Assembly (NCBI RefSeq): GCF_022458985.1
Contig: NC_061772.1
Span: 9,910,001 to 9,974,000, forward strand
Source of the DNA: Mugil cephalus
Lineage: Eukaryota; Chordata; Actinopteri; Mugiliformes; Mugilidae
Length of the DNA: 64,000 nucleotides
Reading direction: 5' to 3'
Shown here piece after piece: positions 13,260 through 39,238 of this stretch. Made by a program: the position numbers and the translations under genes. The first letter of the stretch is position 1, and each line of letters opens with the position of its first letter. The notes beneath the pieces are model-generated. The model saw only the letters and a list, made by a program, of their open reading frames with translations, did no database searches and was not told the origin of the DNA.

Positions 13260-13650
13260 TCTTTTTCAGACATTTAAATGAATGGGTTGTGTGTCTCGAA
13301 TTCATCCCGGGGCCCGTTATCCCCTGAAGGAGTCCGGAGCGGCACGGAGCTCGTAATGGAACACGTATTGAACGGCACTCATGTTATTGGCTTGTATTTG
13401 TCCTCGGGGTCAACACTGGAAGCTGCTTGTAATTAAGAAGCTGGAGACCGGCCCTCCTGCCTGCAGCCACCCCTTTATGTCCTCAGCCTCGGGTATGCCT
13501 GCTGTCTCTGCGGGTACCGATTCAACTTGACCTTCTTCCAGCAGCAACTTTATTAACCCAAGTAAAACCTTGCTGCCCCGAGATCAGACCTAACAGTAAT
13601 TAAGATCAGCAGAGAGGAGAGCATGTCGCACCCCGACTTACATAATTTTG
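13260..13650. promoter_or_regulatory. Candidate conserved non-coding element
   Basis: Non-repetitive block of about 55% GC with several TAATTAAG-type homeodomain sites (near 13,430 and 13,600) and a TTTATTAACCC site near 13,550, set between AT-rich flanks. No coding structure. This pattern resembles vertebrate developmental enhancers; that reading is inference and unsupported by any alignment here. Confidence 0.25.
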
Positions 13651-13889
13651 AAACTGGTGAACTCAGGTGGCTAGAATTTAAATGTCAAGAGATATACACA
13701 CTAATGCAGCAACGCTGTGACATATACTAAGTGATATAAGTTTCTATTGCATCCATAGTGTTGCTTTTTCTAACTTTTAAAGCATGGGAATCGTCTGTCT
13801 CTGTATAGGAGAAAGAACTTGCTGATTTGAATACCGTTTGATTATCACTCTGGAGTATTCAGCCAAACTTCCTTATTTGTGCTTCTCCT

Positions 13890-13927
13890 TGTGTGTATGT
13901 GTGTATGTGTGTGTGTGTGTGTGTGTT
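13890..13927. repeat. TG microsatellite
   Basis: Imperfect TG/TATG repeat, read directly. Confidence 0.9.
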
Positions 13928-16574
13928 TTGACCTCTTTCACACAGAGAGGCCCCCAATTGTGCTCCAGTCGCCAGCCGAGCTCAGTCAAGCAGAGCCTAT
14001 ATGCTCACTGGCATTTCACACACCCAAACACGTGCATGTAAACACACATGAATATCATTTATCCAGCTGGGGGGTCCCATGCGACTCTCACACACATGCA
14101 CACACAGACACAGACATCAGCTCAGATATGGAAATAATTGTTGGGGTCTTATTCCCTCGTGTATGCCTTGCGTAGCACCTCCACGCACCAAAAAGCCCCC
14201 CTCAGCCGGACCTCCACGATCATCAGCCCGACTCTCTCTTCCCTCTTGCAGGTCAGCCCAAACCTTTGCCATCACGAGGATTTGAGGCACACTTCCGCCT
14301 TAAAAGTTGTACACCACTACCTTTGATAATCAAGATAGAACCTAATTGAGCTCACCCATGCAGAAGATGCTCTCGCCTTTTCGCGCGCACACGGTTTTTG
14401 CGGAGACGGGGGCCTATACTGTTTCAGCTCATCCAACTGTGAGATTCTCCTTTCCCCTTTCCAGTCCTGCCATCATCTCACTAATGGTGTTTCTATCTCT
14501 TCTCCATAGGAGGTAAATGAAGCTTTTAAGCAGGGCGGAGGGAAGGGGGACCGCTGAAAAGATTAATTGACTTGCTGTGGAGCTTCACTTATCCTCCACT
14601 GGCACCTTTGACTTGTGAGTGTATTTGTGTTTGGATTACATGATTATATCACCATTATTGCCGCAATTTGTGGTTCGTCCAAAACTGTGTCAGGAAATAT
14701 CAAACTGTGTCCCATCAGCCATTTCATCCACAGGGGCTGCTTGGTACCCTTAGAGGCAATTAGAGCCAATACTGGTGGCATCAATGGTGAAATATTTTGT
14801 GATTATAACTTAATATTAATAAAGGAAATGTGGGACCCACACAACTAAGATTTACAAATCAGCAATTGCAGTTAAAGTAACATGTTAACAGTCATCAAAC
14901 TAGTTCACACTATCAGTATCAGCAATTAGACTATATGGAATTGTAGTACTACCAGTATTATATTTTCTTGCGTTATTTTATTCTTTATCCTTTTTAATCT
15001 TTTGCTGTTTGTTAAACACATAATTCTAAAGCTAAAATTATGGTAAGTATAGATAAAGTGCAGGTATATAGCCTAGAACAAAAAAAAAAAAAATCATCAA
15101 TCTCACAACACATGCAATAAATAAATTTGTATCTTTCAATGCAATAAATATGAATCTCAGTGTTAATATGAGAATGCTGCAGGTCCATGGTCACACAATG
15201 TGTGTTGTGTTGAAGGTGACCACTCATCTCAAATAAATATATATTTATTTTCACATTGTGACTTTGTGTCATTGTGACTGCAAGCACATCGGCCTTATTT
15301 CTGCCGGCTAGTCCTTAATTAATTACTTTAGTGTACCAGAATATCTCCCCTGCCTTGTGGTTGAGCATCTTTGTTTTTGCTTGTGCTTTCATTTACACAA
15401 CAGTGTTGTCAACTAGAAGATGTTGTCTTTATGTATTTGCTTTAGCTGCTGCTTATTAGCAACCGTAGCCAGCATCTACAGGGAACTATTTTGGAGGACT
15501 GCTAAAAAGTAAGCAAGTAAAGCTAGCTGAACATCTCTTATTGCACAGGGTGTGTGGAACATACTACAGCAAGTATATCCAACGGTTAGAAGCTAGATAC
15601 AGAAAGGATCTGGATGATCATAATAACTATTGTGTGCAGTGATGTACTACACTGTTTTAGTTTAAGTCAGGATAAAGTGTATTAATACATGTTTGTCTGC
15701 ACACGTGTTGATGTTTTTTAACCTGTGTCTTCTTCTTGGCCTCACAGCCATGTCGTTCACATACATGACTAGCTTGCGGAGCACCTCACCTGCTGTCCTG
15801 GTATACTGTAAATGTGCAGTCATGGACATACGCACGGATGTATACAGGTGCAGCTCACATACACAGAGGTAAGTTTGACTTCCACTGCATTTACGACGAG
15901 AAGAGCCAAATGTGTGATGTACAAAGCGTTCGCTCCCCACCCCCATCTCCCCTGGTATAAACTCCACCACCCACAGCTGCACACACTTCTCCTGTCACGG
16001 TGATAATCTCTTTGTCAGAAGCCGTCTGTTAGAGATTTGTCCGTCTGTTTCGGTGAATGTCCGAGTGGCAGGTCGAGCTGTAGTGCCACAGGGTGTCCAA
16101 GAGTCCATGTGAGTGTGTATGTGTGTGTGTCCGTTCGGTGCCATAGGTGGTGGGATATTCGTCCTTGTCAGGGTGCGTGTGTTTCGCTTGTCTTCAGACC
16201 TCGCGACGGAGAAGATATAACTACAGGAGACAGTATAATTTAAGTGAAATACTCTTGTTTTGTTTGTCTGCTCCATCTCTACCTTTCCTCATCTCTAAGA
16301 CAGTGTGATCACAAATACAGTTCATTCATACGGAATCTTAAATTAGATGTTTTCCATAATTTTCTAAACACTTTATAACTATTAAATGGTAAAAATTCCT
16401 CCACTAGATGGCTCTGCTTTCTACACATACACAATCATTTTGCTCTTGCAAATTCACAAGCAACTGTGAAATTCACATTCAGCTGTGCTGGCAAAAAGGT
16501 ATTAAAATTCTTTAGAAATTCTTGTAAAGGTGGACTAGTGGACTGAGTAAAGCACTATTTTAATCAAGTTGTTC

Positions 16575-16985
16575 TTTTTCATCATCATGTGCAAATGTTG
16601 AAAAACAGCAACGATGTACTGTGTTATTGCACTGCAAGCACTATCTTTGTAGCCTAATCCTTAAAAATGTAAAATCCTCCAGCTCAACATGTTTTTGTGT
16701 CTGATGCTCTGAGTAGTCTACTTATTTTACCTTTATATATGTTACCGTATTTTGGATGCAGCAGTTAGCATTTAACACTGTGGCATTCATTGGCCACAAA
16801 AGGGGAAATAGATGATTCTACAAGCACCTGATGTGTTCCAAGGACAATGACTGTGACTGTCTTGAAAAATGTACATTTATACTCTATGTATTTTAGAGTT
16901 GAAGCTTATTACATCAATTCATTAGAACCTGTGATTCTGGTCAGCTGATTACTGATCGATACGATACGATACGATATGATACACA
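16575..16985 (+). repeat. Dispersed repeat, copy A
   Basis: Shares collinear blocks with 18,490-18,880, in the same order and orientation: TTTCATCATC.TGTGCAAATGTT, TGCAAGCA.TATCTTTGTAG, TGTATTTTGGATGCA-like, AAAAGGGGAAAT.GATGATTC-like and TACTC.ATGT. It ends near a CGATACGATACGATAC pentamer run (16,957-16,982). The spacing differs by indels, so the copies are old. No coding capacity was recognised; it is probably a transposon-derived family. Confidence 0.7.
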
Positions 16986-18489
16986 ATTTGCAAATATGTA
17001 TATCTTGACGTCTTTCAACTTTGTCTTTGCATGCGGGTTAGGGCTCAAGCCATGCTCCAAAACTACATGAGAACTTTTTCATCAACTTGATCACACAAAC
17101 CTGATTTCCAACTAATGGTTTTAAATAATTACACTTATCTATTCAAACTTTTCAAAAACTCTTCAGAGCAAAACTTATTGCTGAAATATCCACTTTTCAT
17201 TACAAATGAAAACTCTAAAAGTGTGAAGACATAAAGCCTCAGTAAAATGTAAATGACATTATGTGGAGCTGAATTAAGATAATTCCATTTTTAAATACAT
17301 TTTGAAGCTCTCTATGAAAGATAATATGAATTCTGACAAAGCTGTAATTGTTGGGTTGAGTTATTGTTTCTCAAATCTCTTTTTCTTTCTTTTGCCTTTC
17401 ATCTCTCCCCTCCTGACACCTTCGCCTCGCTCTATCTGTTGTTTGGTCTCCTCTTGTCACTCCACTGCAATCATCTTCGCAGGGGGGCTTGTCATCTGTA
17501 TCTACTCATATCCTACAATCCCTTTTGCTCTGAGCACTACTGCACTTAAATGTCAGGGCTGATGAGCCTGCCACACCCACCTGACACATCAGCTCAGCGC
17601 CTGCTAAAAGCTTTTATGGAGTGTGAGCCTTGGTGGTTGATATAAATTAAAGAGTTTTTTTCTTCTTCTTCTTTTTTTAGGTATTATGGCTCCAAAGGGA
17701 CAACTTCTGGTAAGCAGTGGGTAGAGTGAGAGAGAGCGAGAAAAAGAAAAAGTGAAGAAGAGGAGGCATAGGCTATGATTGGTTGCCATCTAGTGGCTTC
17801 TACACTATTCTAACTAGAGGAAGGTTATGAGTACTAAATTTCACAATGCATAACACAGATCTCCTCCAAATCATTAAAGGCATGTCAGGGAAGATAAATC
17901 TGTGTTTTGGATAAGGCCTTTTTTACAGGTTTGATTCTTTTTACAAAAAAAAAAACAAAAACATGTTCTTATTGGAAACAGGTTCTTTTGGATGCAGCCC
18001 TGCAGATTGAATATAAAATTATACTGACATGATGGCTGCAGGACAGGACTGAGAACAGTGAATGCTTCATGGTATCTTTCATATATTCTCCTATAACGTG
18101 ATGTAAAACTGGTGAAAACCCTCACTCGTATTTAGCATGAAAAAAACAGCCTTTTAAAGATTGATCATAGAGAAATGTGTTTTAGTCCGTGCCCTCCTCT
18201 CTATAATTATAGTTACACTATAATATACACCCTTTAACTCGTTTTCTTGACTCATGTCACACCTCATAATTATCTTCTACGTTGCTCAGACAGGCTTGAT
18301 TAGAGCACAGTTTTTGCTCCAGGAGAGTGAAGTAGAAGTTATGTAGTGGTTTTGTCTTTACATTGTCAGAGCCATTGTCAGGAGATATAATGTTTGTTGC
18401 ACTGAATTAATACACATTTTTCCACACATGAAATTCTGACATGTGGGCGATATGATAAAATGAATTATATCTGAATGGTATAGGCTTTC

Positions 18490-18880
18490 TTTCATCATCG
18501 TGTGCAAATGTTTTTTTTGTTATTTCAGTGCAAGCATTATCTTTGTAGTCTAATTTTGCAAAATGTAACGTCCTTCTGCTCTGTGTTCATTTGTACCTGC
18601 GGTTAAAAGTAGTTTGTTACTGTATTTTGGATGCACTAGATTCTTCCGCAAAAGGGGAAATATATGATTCTACAAGGATACTATGACTGTCCTGTAATAT
18701 TCCCATTTGTACTCCATGTTTTATGTTTTATATTGAACTTTTAATATTGTAGATGACAAAGATTTTATTGTCTATTTATTTTGTGTGTATGTGTGTAAAT
18801 ATATATGTATATATATATATGTATATATATTACCTTTGACCTGACTAAAAGCTGCTATTAGACATTGCTACGATACGATA
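18490..18880 (+). repeat. Dispersed repeat, copy B
   Basis: Diverged direct copy of 16,575-16,985, about 1.9 kb away, with the same block order. A CTACGATACGATAAA segment near 18,868 corresponds to the pentamer run after copy A. A TATATG microsatellite (about 18,797-18,830) has expanded inside it. Confidence 0.7.
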
Positions 18881-19749
18881 AATTTCAAGGTTGTGTGCTA
18901 ACTCACAACTGAATGCAAAAAAAAATATGTTTATGTAATTAGTAACTCTTGTCTTTTTATCACAAGTCAAGTCAAGATTCATATTTTTTCTGGTTTATTT
19001 TTCATAAAATCCTTTGTTAATCTCATGTTAAGAACTTTGGTAAATGATTGTAATCCATTCTCACATGTGACTACTTAAACAAGGAAAAAATAACTCTGGA
19101 CAGATTTCTTTGCCTTTTCTGTTCTTTTAGTTTATTTGTAAAACTTTGGCATTCTAGCCAATTATTTCACTTATTGGCCAGGTATAGACAATATGTACAC
19201 TCTCAGCAATGGGTGCACAACACAATGTCATATGTACAATAAATTAGCTAACACAATATGTACAATCCTTGGTGGCAGATAGATATACAGAACTATATAA
19301 ATATACAATTTAGTGGCGGTTCAGGATGACTGAATGCACAGTCTAACATTGTAAACAGTATATACAGCTGTACCACAAACACATTGTCGTACAGCACTCT
19401 ATCTACAGCCTTGTCTGCATACTCATAATTGCATTATTTCTAACTGCACCTCTTACAGTTATGTGGTGCAACACAAGACATACAGTTTGTGTGTCAGCAA
19501 AGATAATAAGTACAGAATGACTCTGTCTCTGCTACATTGCTTAGTGGTTACACTGCTCAGTATATTTTGTTCTACGTCTAAGTGTGTAAGTTTTGGAGCA
19601 TCATAATCTACATTCCTACAGGTAAACCGTAAAACACAAAGTGCTACTTATGTCTGTGAAACACCCTGTCCAATCTTACCTCGTATTTGTGTATCTCATT
19701 AGACACAATCAGGGCAGCAGCAATAGACAGTATGTACAAACTTCTGACA

Positions 19750-19903
19750 CAGTGGTTCTCAAACTTTTTGGCTTTCAGACACTAACAGAAGCCCACTGGC
19801 AGCTACACTCGGGCCCACACACAACGATGAACTAACACATTGAACGTTAATTCAATAACACAATGTGTAGAGTGTTGTTACAAGTGTGACAAGAGAACCA
19901 CTG
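19750..19903. mobile_element. hAT-like MITE remnant, about 154 bp
   Basis: It begins CAGTGGTTCTCAAACTTTTT, a left terminus common to hAT-type non-autonomous elements in vertebrates, and ends in the inverse (GAGAACCACTG). The terminal inverted repeat is therefore about 11 bp. No protein is encoded. The 8 bases on each side do not match, so the target duplication has decayed or the boundaries are slightly off. The family assignment rests on the terminus. Confidence 0.6.
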
Positions 19904-20224
19904 GATGCTCTCCAGAGCTGCTCTTATACAAAATACCATTTTGAATATGTCATGATTAAACACAAAGTCGTAACCTCCCCAACAGCTCTCTGTTCATTCT
20001 AATCTGGGAGGTGAAGCAATGATACATTTAACAATAGAGTTAAAGGCTGTATTCATGGAGGACAACAATACATACAGTAAAATTATTAAGCATATCATGA
20101 ACAGTAAGACTCAGTGGCATTGTTATCTCAAGAAATAGCTCACTTTGGTACAATATTTACATTTTTAACATGCATAAATCTGCAGAACGCAGCAGACTGG
20201 TTGGAGGAAAAATAGAATTTCACC

Positions 20225-20345
20225 TAAATACTATATATCAGAAGTGGGACTAGTTCAGTTTGTTTTGCAGTCACAAGTAATTCCTTCCACTCAAGTCGCA
20301 AGTCAAGTCACAGGCCCTAACATTTGAGTTTTCAAGTTGTCATTT
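20225..20345. repeat. CAAGTC-type dispersed repeat fragment
   Basis: Contains repeated AAGTC.CAAGTCAAGTCACA-like units of a kind common in teleost interspersed repeats. The extent is approximate and no coding sequence is present. Confidence 0.4.
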
Positions 20346-21431
20346 AATATGTAATTTTTGTAGTTTGTATTTTAAGCAAAATAATTATTGTGAAATTATT
20401 GTTTACTCCAATTTGTCATATTTTTCATTCTTAATAACAAAGCAATGAATTAATTCAACTTAATCCATCAGTCGATTAATGGTGAAATTAGTCAGCCCTG
20501 TGACAGACTGGGGACCCTGACAATACTCAGTGTGGTTACAGTGACATATTCCTTCTTGAGTTTTCTTTATATCTTTTTTTATTGGCCTTTATTTGGAAGT
20601 TACTAGTGGAGAGAGCTGTTAAAAGAGATGATGTACAGCAAAAAGCACAGGCTGCAATAGGGACTATAGCCTCAGTTTATGGGGCAACTATTCAACTAGG
20701 TGAGCTACTGGGGTGCTCCTCTATAACATCTTTAGTGGTGGTGGAAAGTATCAAGTATTTTCAAATAAAACAGTCCAAGTGAATTCATGAGTCATTGGTG
20801 CCATTGTCCAAGCTAAACTGCAAGCCTTTCAGATTTTGTCTCAAGTTATTAAATTTGGGACTCAATTCTGTGCCTCTGATATCTTACAGTCGTGTCTGCG
20901 GAATATGTTATTGGTGTAAGTGAACTGAGGGAGTTGAATCCTACTTTTTATTTTGGTATTCAGTCTTATTTTGTCCCACCTGGAGCTGCATGATACAATT
21001 CAAGGCAAGTAACAGTTTGTCTGTGTATACTGCACAGTCTATATTGCACTGTCTCCTCAAATAGCATGTAGTGTGTGACCACAAGGAAATAAATGTACAT
21101 ATTTCTGAATATTAGTTAATAGGGAGCCATGGTCGAATTAGGAGTAATATAGCTAAATATTAGTTGCATATCAAGGCCAAATTTTAAACTAATGCCCAGA
21201 GGACAAACAAGGGAAGCCCAAATAATCTATTAAGACTGTATGTTTCAATTAAATCCTCTTTGGTTCAAAATGAAGTATGGTTTATTTTAAGGTCTACAAC
21301 TTCATTAAGCCTCTGGGTCTTTTGTCAAATTCTCTATGAAGGTCCACATCAGAGATTACTTTAAAAAAAAGGTTTACAATTTAACTTTGAATCAAACTGA
21401 AGCTAATCCAGTTGCCGGTGCAAATGGGCCT

Positions 21432-21437
21432 TTTATT
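21432..21437 (-). terminator. Candidate poly(A) signal for rps6ka2
   Basis: AATAAA on the minus strand, about 110 bases past the RSK stop codon. Another AATAAA lies only 5 bases after the stop (21,537-21,542) and is less plausible. The choice cannot be settled without transcripts. Confidence 0.35.
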
Positions 21438-21546
21438 GATAAAGTTAATTAACTAGGGTTTGTGCTTTTTCAAACGAAGAGTACATCTTCTTTAATTGTG
21501 TCGGCTCGTAATTAAGATTTAAGATTACTTTTGAATTTTATTCAGG

Positions 21547-35986
<14,440 letters not shown>

Positions 35987-35989
35987 GGC

Positions 35990-36640
35990 AACGAACAGAC
36001 CTGTGCATCTATCCCATAATGAGGAACATCTCCCTGCAAGGGGGTCCTAAGGTAGAGGCGCAGACGCGGAGGAGCTCGTATTGGTTGTCTACTTGTCCCG
36101 CAGTTCCTCCATTGGCCCATCCTCAATGCAGTCGCCGCTTTTTAGTTTCCCCATCATTCACATGCGCTGCCCGTCTCTCCCCGGTGGGTTTCGGTCTGTC
36201 GTGCCCCCCCCCTCCCGCTCCGTCTCTCGGCTGCAGTGGAGGGCAGTCGGGGCGCCGTCCGAGTCGCAGCAGAGCCGTTAATCTAGTGCGCAGACAAGAC
36301 AGCGGGAAGCCGGGCGCGGGGGCAGGTGCGGCTGGGTTCGGGATTGTGGACGGTGTTTTGCAGCGCGGCTCGCTGCGTGACGCTGCAGGGAGAGGTGACG
36401 AATAAATCTGTTCCGCTGAATCAGGAGAGGTGTGTCAGAGCTCCCTCCTCACGGCTCTGCCCGCATGTGTGCGTTCATCCCCCGCTGCGTCCCTCTCCCT
36501 CTCCCTCTCTGCAGAACAGGGATTGTCACCAGTCACATTGTGTGCAGGCAAGCTCCCGGCCCCTCCCTGCCTCTTTCTCCCCGGTTGCCTCACCTCCCTC
36601 CCCGTTTCTCCCAACAGCATACAGCAACAGCTGGCGAGGT
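35990..36640 (-). promoter_or_regulatory. CpG-rich promoter region of rps6ka2
   Basis: GC- and CpG-rich block immediately upstream of the first coding exon, continuing to about 36,640. Two CCAAT boxes in gene orientation lie at 36,080-36,084 and 36,111-36,115, roughly 95 and 125 bases above the ATG. No TATA box is evident, which fits a broad CpG-island promoter. The transcription start cannot be placed exactly. Confidence 0.6.
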
Positions 36641-36730
36641 CACATGGTGCAACGCAGCTACCTCTCCCTCTTCCCCTGTCCCTTCTCCCTTTGCCCCTGC
36701 ATGGCATCCAGTCACACACGGGCAAAATGA

Positions 36731-36755
36731 AAAAATAAATAAATAAATAAATAAA
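36731..36755. repeat. (AAAT)n microsatellite
   Basis: Six AAAT-type units, read directly. Confidence 0.9.
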
Positions 36756-36919
36756 GTAGCACGACAAGAGGTGAAAATGGTGGGGCTCAAAGCCAGGGTC
36801 ATTACATCACAGTCCTATAGTACAGTGGAGGACAGCAGCCAATGTTACAATCAATAACAATGACAGAAACAAGGACAGCAGTCACAGAGAGTATGATCTG
36901 GTTGATCACCGGGCGTGGA

Positions 36920-36940
36920 TGTGTGTGTGTGTGTGTGTGT
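36920..36940. repeat. TG microsatellite
   Basis: Uninterrupted TG run. Confidence 0.9.
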
Positions 36941-37773
36941 AGGTGCTTGGGATCTGTCACATCAGCAGTGTTGCAGAACTGCAGTGTTACATAACCACGG
37001 AGAGAAAGGGAGAGAGATGGATATAGACACCAAAGGGAGTGGGTGAGACAGGGGAAGCTTTATTACATGAAAGCAGCAGGCTGAGTGTAAATAAGGTGTC
37101 CCTGGTGGACCCTGGGCTTAGTTATGTCAAAAAATAAGCTATGAAATTGTTCAAGTGTTCAAAGGACGATCCCTGAACCTGGAACACCGCTAGAAACAGA
37201 GCTCACTGTGCTGTTTGCTTGTATTTAAAAGGATTTTGGGCACATTTTGGATGCAGCTGGCACATGGCTCCGGGGCAGTTTTAGCACTATTGAAAATGTA
37301 ATCTAATGTGTTTAGTCAATCTGCTGCGCTGTGTTGAGGGAGGAGATTCGGGATTATGGGCGGTTGTCTTTGTCCCGGTAGGATTAAAGCCCTGTAAGGA
37401 GATCACAACATTAATATTTATACACACCAAGCAGATATGGACAGACAGAAAGACAAGTCGAAATACAGTATAGTACAGTTAGTAGATTATACTGCATGGA
37501 TATACAAATGTTAAGATGTTAAAACTCTCCCAAGACATGAATTTTGTGGCCCTTCTTAACTTTTTCATTAAAGCTCTGCTTTTCTAGATTGAATCCACCC
37601 TGCATTATGTGAATTAAAAGTGCAATCTTTATCGATATTACATGTTACATAATGACAATACTGGAGATAAACAAGATATTGAATGTTTTATTGACATTGA
37701 AAATAATGAGAGTACACACTTCCATTTCAGTGGTTAAACACCACAGCATTGGTACTTAGTACATAGAATGTCG

Positions 37774-37805
37774 AAAAAAAATAAAAAAAAAAAATAAAAA
37801 AAAAA
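37774..37805. repeat. A-rich low-complexity tract
   Basis: Poly(A) with two T interruptions. Confidence 0.85.
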
Positions 37806-38667
37806 TGTTTTCACCTTATAATTAATTAATCTAAGATGATAAAAAATAAAAAATAACCACAGTGCCATTAGAAACAAGTCAGCGAGTGATTGAATAGTGT
37901 TTACAAAAACAATTCCTACATCCTATAGATTCTGTCTGTACAGGCCATGGTAATATTGTGCGTCATCTGCTGTAATGTGCTGAGCTTGTCTGGGTTCTTT
38001 TGGTTTCCATGTTCCATTTATGCCCATATCCTTAAAATGAACGAGACCAAAAAGAAACTTTTAGTCTATCCACTTTGTATTGCACTTCATAATGGCTCAG
38101 AAATAAGTTGGCAAATATCTGATTATTATTATTTCTTATGATAATTGTCGCTTGTTTTTAATGCATGGAAGATGTAGATGTTCTACTGTAAGGTTTAAAA
38201 ATGATGGCCCTTGCCTCAAAAACCAACAAAAATATCTCCATTTTGATGTATTTGATTAATTAAAAAACAAAACGTCATTAAGTGTAATAATTGACACATA
38301 AGCACACAAATGTAGTATAAAATACACTTATCAGTGTCACAAGACACAGCACAATAAAGACACATGAACTCTACAGTACATAAACTTCTTGTCTTTCCAC
38401 CACAACGCACACCAATGTGTGATAGATGAGTCATTCTATTAGTAAGAGTTGGAAAGGCCATGAAATAAGAAAAGCAGACAATTCACATGTTTTTTTGTCC
38501 AATAACTTCCTATAGCAACAATCTTTATGCTGTTTCAGCATTGCACTGATTAATACTTGTTTTAGATGCATTATTATTATCAATAAAAGTATGTGTTCAT
38601 TACGAAACCTGAGAAATATAAAATGAATTGTTGGCGCCTGCGTACTAAAGTAGTGTGTTGTTGCATT

Positions 38668-39238
38668 TTATGAAAGAGGTGGGTAGTAAACTGGCACGTC
38701 ATTGTCGCACACACTGAACCCAGACGGATGGTCAACCCCCATGGGATCGTCCCAGCCCCTCATAGGAATGGTTTTCATGGGGACATGTTTCTCACAGTCC
38801 AGGAGGGTGAAGTCTGGGTTGAAACAGATCTCAATCTGTCCCAAAAGCTGGTGGTCAGCATTCTTGAAAAAAAAAAAAAAAACAACATTCAGTTTACAGT
38901 TTCAAATGGTGACTAGCAATGAAAAATGAACCTCAGCATTCTTGAAAAAAAAAAAAAAGCAGCAACATCCACAATGCAGACAGGAACGCCTTCATACCTT
39001 TGATGGGTTGGCACACTGGATCTTCGGTGTTACGCCGTAGAAGTTCTGGATCACTCCTTCAATTTGTGCAAACTACACACAGACACATTAGAAGAGAAAA
39101 GACAAAATGTTAGAGGCAAAATGGTAATCTTAATTCCCAGGTTATTTCTCACTGAAGATGCATGTACTATTTATCAGTACAAATAGACTTACGGAGTAGT
39201 ACTTTTCAGAAGGGATGATGTCAAACTTCTGCAGGACG
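38668..39238 (-). CDS. rnaset2: rnaset2: C-terminal exons
   Basis: Exons 39,193-39,238, 38,998-39,072 (FYGVTPKIQC) and 38,668-38,862 (64 codons plus TAA). The last carries GQIEICFNPDF and CDNDVPVYYPP, the usual T2 C-terminus. The acceptor of the last exon is a long T run ending TTCAAG. A second copy of that acceptor lies 78 bases upstream (see findings). Confidence 0.93.

Larger units (their letters stand above)
13651..21430. other. Intergenic, repeats, no gene
   Basis: AT-rich spacer downstream of the RSK gene. It contains a TG microsatellite (13,890-13,927), a 20-bp AT palindrome near 15,233-15,252, two copies of a dispersed repeat, a hAT-like MITE and a CAAGTC-type repeat, all listed separately. 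An exon-like 29-bp island at 17,682-17,710 was considered and rejected. Confidence 0.55.
36641..38667. other. Intergenic spacer between rps6ka2 and rnaset2
   Basis: No gene. It contains an AAAT run (36,731-36,755), a TG microsatellite (36,920-36,940), an A-rich low-complexity tract (37,774-37,805) and AT-rich sequence that must include the rnaset2 3' UTR at its right end. I could not choose a convincing AATAAA for rnaset2; an ATTAAA on the minus strand lies near 38,156-38,161. Confidence 0.55.

Noticed and set aside
17682..17710. 29-bp island with a fine pyrimidine tract, AG and GTAAGC donor
   Set aside because: No partner exons on either side with matching phase; isolated splice-like signals arise by chance.
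36019..36746. Several overlapping Pro/Ser/Arg-rich frames on both strands
   Set aside because: Produced by the GC-rich RSK promoter region; no domain or splice support.
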